This document shows, piece by piece, positions 14,016-17,321 of a DNA stretch of 17,321 nucleotides; position 1 is the first letter of the stretch; every line of letters begins with the position of its first letter. The notes beneath the pieces were generated by a model. It did not search any database. It was not told where the DNA came from and saw nothing but the letters and a program-made list of their open reading frames with translations. This stretch comes from Methanoregula sp. Its GTDB lineage: Archaea; Halobacteriota; Methanomicrobia; Methanomicrobiales; Methanospirillaceae. A program made the translations under genes and the position numbers. Where the stretch lies: contig JAQWDG010000001.1 of NCBI GenBank assembly GCA_028705545.1, positions 1-17,321 of the forward strand. The letters are read 5' to 3'.

Positions 14016-14435
14016 ATGCGATGGACTCTCGTTACCGGGCTCCTTGTGCTTGCTATTCTTATATCCGGCTGCACCCGGCACAAACCTCTCCGGTAACACC
14101 AGTTGTCACGCAATCTGTCGAGGTCTTTACACCGACTACCGCACAGACTACGGTTGTTGCCGACGGGATGATGCAGATCAACGTGACCGCAACGCAGAGC
14201 GGCCATGACGTCATTGTGACCTATAACGGTGGTGCAAGCGCCGCAAACCTGACGGCACTAAAAAATCACTGTTTACAACCAGAACGGCCGGGTGGTGAGA
14301 TGCACAATGGAGAATCCCAAACCCGGGGATGTCTATACTTTCCCCTATCCTGGAACGCCCGACCCCGACAACGAGGACGTGATCGGTGTCTTTAACGGGG
14401 ATATCGAACAGACCGTGCTTCTCACCGGTGTCTGA
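14016..14435 (+). pseudogene. Lipoprotein gene with two compensating frameshifts
   Basis: The ATG at 14016 opens a lipoprotein signal (MRWTLVTGLLVLAILISGC; lipobox I-S-G-C), but the frame meets TAA at 14094. From about 14074 the reading continues in another frame as PAQTSPVTPVVTQSVEVF to NLTALK. After the A6 run at 14260-14265 it returns to the first frame as ITVYNQNGRVVRCTMENPKPG to DIEQTVLLTGV, stop 14433-14435. Adding one C to CCC (14074-14076) and removing one A from A6 restores a single protein of about 139 residues, lipid-anchored and beta-rich. Both lesions are in homopolymers, so sequencing error and genuine decay are both possible. I recognise no domain. Confidence 0.72.
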
Positions 14436-14451
14436 CCCCCGACCGGTTAAA

Positions 14452-14462
14452 CTCCTTTTTTT
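14452..14462 (+). terminator. T7 terminator after the broken lipoprotein gene
   Basis: CTCC followed by T7 (14456-14462), about 20 nt past the stop at 14435, in a 65-bp convergent gap. Confidence 0.5.
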
Positions 14463-14500
14463 CGCTTACGGTAATATACCTGAAAAAGGGCGGGCGGGAG

Positions 14501-15085
14501 TTATCCCCATCCGTTTAGTTCGGTCACCATACTGCCTTCGGATGAACCATACTGCATCCTGATAAACCCGGGTACACCGGGCGCTGTCCAGTAATACACG
14601 GTCTGTCCGTTGGAAGTCACCGCATATTTTGAAGCGGTCGCATAGGTGCCTGAGGGAACGGTAACCGTTTCCGTCCCGACATAGGTGAACTGGACATCGG
14701 ACTTGACATCGCTCGGATTACTCTGCTGCTCCTGCGAACCCGACGACGAACAGTCCATGGTCATTCCTCCCGAAGGCATACCCTCACCCTCGATTCGCAT
14801 GGTGCACGTTCCGGACTTGGTATATTTCAGGTACATTGTGGTGGTCTGTCCGCTGGATGTTGTAACTGATTTGTATTCCATCCAGGAATAGTCCGGGGCA
14901 GATCCGAAGATATTTGCTCCGGAGATGGCCGACCCCGTTGATCCGGTTGCGGTCTGGGCCGGGGATGCAGCAGTTGATCCGGAAGTACCGGAGGATGTAG
15001 TCGACGGAGAACTGGTACATCCGGCAACGACTGCTGCGGCTATCATACACAGTGCAATAAGAACAGATACATACGTGTTTTTCAT
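14501..15085 (-). CDS. Secreted lipoprotein, unknown function
   Basis: 194 residues from the ATG at 15085. A strong Shine-Dalgarno GAGGTG (plus-strand 15091-15096) lies 5 nt upstream of it but only 2 nt from the alternative ATG at 15088, hence this start. Signal peptide with lipobox V-A-G-C, then a Ser/Thr/Gly/Ala-rich linker of about 35 residues (likely O-glycosylated or extended). The mature domain starts near SAPDYSWMEYK and has repeated beta-strand pairs (TTTMYLKYTK, VQFTYVGTETVTVPSGTYATASKYAVTSNGQTVYYWTAPGVPG). The pattern 'G-T-Y-x-A-x-K-Y' followed by 'YW-x-APGVPG' recalls extracytoplasmic beta-rich domains of the LolA/DUF3108-like kind, a tentative resemblance. Two Cys in the mature domain may form a disulphide. 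Confidence 0.83.
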   Translation of the reverse strand: MKNTYVSVLIALCMIAAAVVAGCTSSPSTTSSGTSGSTAASPAQTATGSTGSAISGANIFGSAPDYSWMEYKSVTTSSGQTTTMYLKYTKSGTCTMRIEGEGMPSGGMTMDCSSSGSQEQQSNPSDVKSDVQFTYVGTETVTVPSGTYATASKYAVTSNGQTVYYWTAPGVPGFIRMQYGSSEGSMVTELNGWG

Positions 15086-15090
15086 CATTA

Positions 15091-15096
15091 CACCTC
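15091..15096 (-). promoter_or_regulatory. Shine-Dalgarno site deciding the lipoprotein start
   Basis: GAGGTG on the minus strand. The 5-nt spacing favours the second of two adjacent ATGs (15085). It contrasts with the leaderless genes elsewhere in the window. Confidence 0.6.
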
Positions 15097-15209
15097 ACAA
15101 AGATCAGGGTTGGACCCGGGCAACCCCTGTGTTTTCATAAAACAGGCATTCCGGGGATGACCTCATGTTTCATTTTATTTTTATTAATTGTATCGAATTG
15201 TGGCTCAAG

Positions 15210-15216
15210 TATATAT
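15210..15216 (+). promoter_or_regulatory. TATA box for the anchored secreted protein gene
   Basis: TATATAT on the plus strand, predicting a transcript start near 15239 and a leader of about 30 nt before the ATG at 15269. The neighbouring A/T-rich stretch 15170-15190 may hold the TATA of the divergent lipoprotein gene. Confidence 0.45.
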
Positions 15217-15268
15217 GTGGTATTTATCGGTATCTTGAAAAGGAAGCGGAAAAGATACCTCCCTTGTC

Positions 15269-15922
15269 ATGATGTCCCGCGAAGGTAATCCGTTTGCACG
15301 AATTCTGGTCCTGTTTCTTGCAGTAACGATTACTGGTATCGGTATACCCTCAGCCGCTACACTTGTCCTTACCGGCCAGTCGTTTGCTCCCGTTCCGCCT
15401 CTTGCTTTCGGTGACAGAGAGCATGCCGCAGTTACGGTTGCCGTCCTGCCTTCAGGGGATACGACATTTACCCAGACGCACACGCTCCAGATGCAGACAG
15501 GCCTGTCCGATGCCCGATGGGACATCCGGGTCATAGCAAACGGCCGCCCGGCTGCACAGCAGTCTGCATCCGGCACATCGGCATTTGTCAACGGGTATCT
15601 CCTCTCCTACCCGGTAACAAGCGATGTTTCGCTTGTGGTGACCATCAACGGGACCGTACCTTCAGGTACCGTTTCTGATGTAACGGTCCTGCAGGTAACC
15701 GAACTCGACACCTCCGGGCAACCCGTCCCCGGGAGCAGTATCCTTGTGACCGCTTCGGTCGTATCGCCGTCAGCAGTTCAGACAGAACGTCCTCAGGAAA
15801 CGCAATCTTCCCTGCCATCGGCACTCCCGTCACCCACGCGGGCCGGTTGTCCCCCGGTGGTATGTCTCGGTGCTGTTATTGCGGGAATGGCACTGTCCGG
15901 GTATGCCGGGATGCGTACGTAG
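15269..15922 (+). CDS. Secreted protein with C-terminal membrane anchor, unknown function
   Basis: 217 residues; the in-frame ATG at 15272 is an equally good start. Signal peptide with basic R11, hydrophobic core 12-25 and probable cleavage near IPSAA (26-30). The ectodomain (about 31-165) is beta-rich, with a TFTQTHTLQMQTGLSDARWDIRVIANG stretch and one clear sequon (NGTV). A Ser/Pro/Gln-rich stalk (about 166-190) leads to a final hydrophobic segment (VVCLGAVIAGMALSGYAGM), which probably anchors the C-terminus in the membrane with a minimal basic tail (RT). This topology is common in methanogen envelope proteins. I recognise no catalytic motif. It ends 5 bp from the convergent transporter gene. 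Confidence 0.75.
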   Translation: MMSREGNPFARILVLFLAVTITGIGIPSAATLVLTGQSFAPVPPLAFGDREHAAVTVAVLPSGDTTFTQTHTLQMQTGLSDARWDIRVIANGRPAAQQSASGTSAFVNGYLLSYPVTSDVSLVVTINGTVPSGTVSDVTVLQVTELDTSGQPVPGSSILVTASVVSPSAVQTERPQETQSSLPSALPSPTRAGCPPVVCLGAVIAGMALSGYAGMRT

Positions 15923-15927
15923 CCGGG

Positions 15928-17259
15928 CTATCTGTCCGTGGGTTCCGTCCGGTGGATCCTGACCGCTGCTGCACAGATCCCTCCCAGTGCAAGGCAGGCA
16001 CCGATCACCACGAGCCCGGCATTCGTACTCCCGGTAATCTGGGTCAGGCAGCCCATCAGTGTCGGGCCGATGAACCCGCCGGCATTCCCGAGGGAGTTGA
16101 TGACCGCGATCCCTGCGGCAGCGGTGACCTCGGCAAGGAAGATCGAGGGGAGTGTCCAGAACGGCCCGAACGCCAGAAAGATCCCCATCGTTGCAATAAC
16201 CAGCAGGGCAAACGCAGCGAGGGGGGTGGAAACAATCCCCGACCCGGCAAGGGCAATCCCGCCCACAAGCGGCGGGAGGGCGGTGTGCCAGCGGCGCTCC
16301 CCGGTACGGTCGGAGTGTCGGGACCAGAGGATCATCCCGATACCCGCACATGCGTAGGGAATGATCATCACAAGACCGATGGTAGTATTGGGGAGGCTTG
16401 TGTTCATCGAACGGATGATCTGGGGCATCCAGAACCCGAGCCCGTATAAGGCAATCACGAGCATGCAGTAGATGAATGCAAGGTGCCAGACTCTCTTATC
16501 GAAAACAACTGACATGAGACCGGTGTGGCCTCCCTGGTATTCGCGCAGGGAGTTCTCTGTTTCAATCTCTTTGGACAGCCACGCCCGCTCCTCCGGTTCG
16601 AGCCAGCGGGCGGTTTCGGGCCGGTCTGAAAGGTAAAAGAACGTGACGATCCCAAGGAAGACTGCTGGCAGTCCTTCGATGATAAAGAGCCAGCGCCAGC
16701 CGGCCATGCCCAGCCAGTGGACGGAGTCGAGGATCCAGGTCGAAACCGGTGCCCCCACGATTGTTGAGATGGCAAGGGCCGTCATCAGGAGCCCCACGGC
16801 TTTTGCCTGTTCTTTGCCGCGGAACCAGTACGTGATGTAGAGGAGGACGCCCGGGAAGAATCCGGCTTCCGCTACCCCGAGGACGAACCGGAGTATGGCG
16901 ACTTGGAAGGCATCGGTGGTAAAAGCAGTAAACATCACCACGATTCCCCAGCTTACGAGGATCCGGGCAATCCAGATCCGGGCACCGACTTTCTGGAGGA
17001 TCAGGTTGCTGGGCAGCTCGAAGAAGAGGTAGCCGATAAAGAAGATCCCGGAGAGGAAACCGAAAACCTCGCTTGAGAGCCCGAGCGCACTGTTCATATC
17101 GAGCGCTGCAAAACCGAAGTTCACCCGGTCGAGGTACGCGATCACGTAGAGGAGAATCAAAAACGGCAGCAGCCGGACACTCACTTTTTTGATCGTCCGC
17201 TCCCCGATATCCCCGCAGGTACCGGAATTCACGTACCTTTGGTTGGCACTTCCCTGCAT
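15928..17259 (-). CDS. MFS transporter, anion:cation symporter (ACS/phthalate permease-like)
   Basis: 443 residues from the ATG at 17259; an in-frame ATG at 17301 would add 14 residues, but a TATA-like TTGTATAG lies only about 5-10 nt before it, favouring the later start. Twelve predicted helices. The first is LLPFLILLYVIAYLDRVNFGFAALDM, with the Y-L-D-R-V-N motif typical of the ACS family. The inter-helix loop LQKVGARIWIARILVSWGI (helix 2-3) is followed by RFVLGVAEAGFFPGVLLYITYWF, the family's characteristic helix-4 region. The central cytoplasmic loop holds DRPETARWLEPEERAWL, and the second half begins near the YGLGFWMPQIIRS segment. ACS members import organic anions such as phthalate, 4-hydroxyphenylacetate, hexuronates or tartrate with protons. 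The substrate cannot be read from the sequence. No catabolic genes are next to it here. Likely acquired from bacteria. Confidence 0.88.
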   Translation of the reverse strand: MQGSANQRYVNSGTCGDIGERTIKKVSVRLLPFLILLYVIAYLDRVNFGFAALDMNSALGLSSEVFGFLSGIFFIGYLFFELPSNLILQKVGARIWIARILVSWGIVVMFTAFTTDAFQVAILRFVLGVAEAGFFPGVLLYITYWFRGKEQAKAVGLLMTALAISTIVGAPVSTWILDSVHWLGMAGWRWLFIIEGLPAVFLGIVTFFYLSDRPETARWLEPEERAWLSKEIETENSLREYQGGHTGLMSVVFDKRVWHLAFIYCMLVIALYGLGFWMPQIIRSMNTSLPNTTIGLVMIIPYACAGIGMILWSRHSDRTGERRWHTALPPLVGGIALAGSGIVSTPLAAFALLVIATMGIFLAFGPFWTLPSIFLAEVTAAAGIAVINSLGNAGGFIGPTLMGCLTQITGSTNAGLVVIGACLALGGICAAAVRIHRTEPTDR

Positions 17260-17321
17260 TATGCCTGCCGGTATGCATCTCCCGCTGTGGTCTTTCGGCA
17301 TTAACTATACAATACCCGGCA

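Noticed and set aside
13910..14206. 99-residue extension of the DUF2115 protein
   Set aside because: It runs antisense through the promoter and body of the lipoprotein gene and lacks family resemblance; the ATG at 13909 fits the usual length.

Overview
The window looks like chromosomal DNA of a methanogenic archaeon, most likely order Methanomicrobiales (Methanoregula-like). I infer this from a DUF3821 repeat surface protein, a DUF2115/UPF0305 protein, a FilR1/DUF1724-type regulator, a UbiA prenyltransferase, archaeal TATA boxes about 25 nt from start codons (leaderless genes), and many lipobox-bearing envelope proteins rich in N-glycosylation sequons. No rRNA, tRNA, CRISPR array or insertion sequence was seen. 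Gene density is high: the longest stretch without a gene is about 244 bp (12591-12834), and no gap exceeds 300 bp.

Region 1 (1-2400): a large secreted protein of tandem DUF3821 units on the minus strand, cut by the left edge. Region 2 (2529-7171): a five-gene minus-strand operon. A small helix-turn-helix (HTH) regulator with three conserved cysteines is followed by four paralogous polytopic membrane proteins with overlapping or nearly touching ends. Region 3 (7395-8483): a plus-strand sequon-rich lipoprotein. Region 4 (8629-9845): a second regulator/membrane-protein pair. This regulator is about 59% identical to the first, and its partner is an SdpI-family (DUF1648 + SdpI) membrane protein. 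Region 5 (9987-12578): a RibD-C/DHFR-like reductase, a FilR1-type regulator and a UbiA-family prenyltransferase. Region 6 (12835-15922): an unknown small protein, a DUF2115 protein, a frameshifted lipoprotein gene, an intact lipoprotein and a membrane-anchored secreted protein. Region 7 (15928-17259): an MFS transporter of the anion:cation symporter type, unusual for a hydrogenotrophic methanogen.

The most interesting signal links regions 1, 2 and 4. All three transcription units have a 20-bp dyad (GTnAA-n10-TTnAC) lying between the TATA box and the start codon, ending exactly 2 nt before that codon. Five membrane proteins from two unrelated folds begin with the same tag, W-L-G-x-C at residues 11-15. 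Together this suggests a small regulon: paralogous Cys-containing HTH regulators that act on their own promoters and on a surface-protein gene, paired with tagged membrane proteins. The genetic layout resembles the bacterial SdpR/SdpI pair, in which the membrane protein sequesters the repressor. The sequence shows the dyads, the tags and the gene order. The regulatory circuit is inference.
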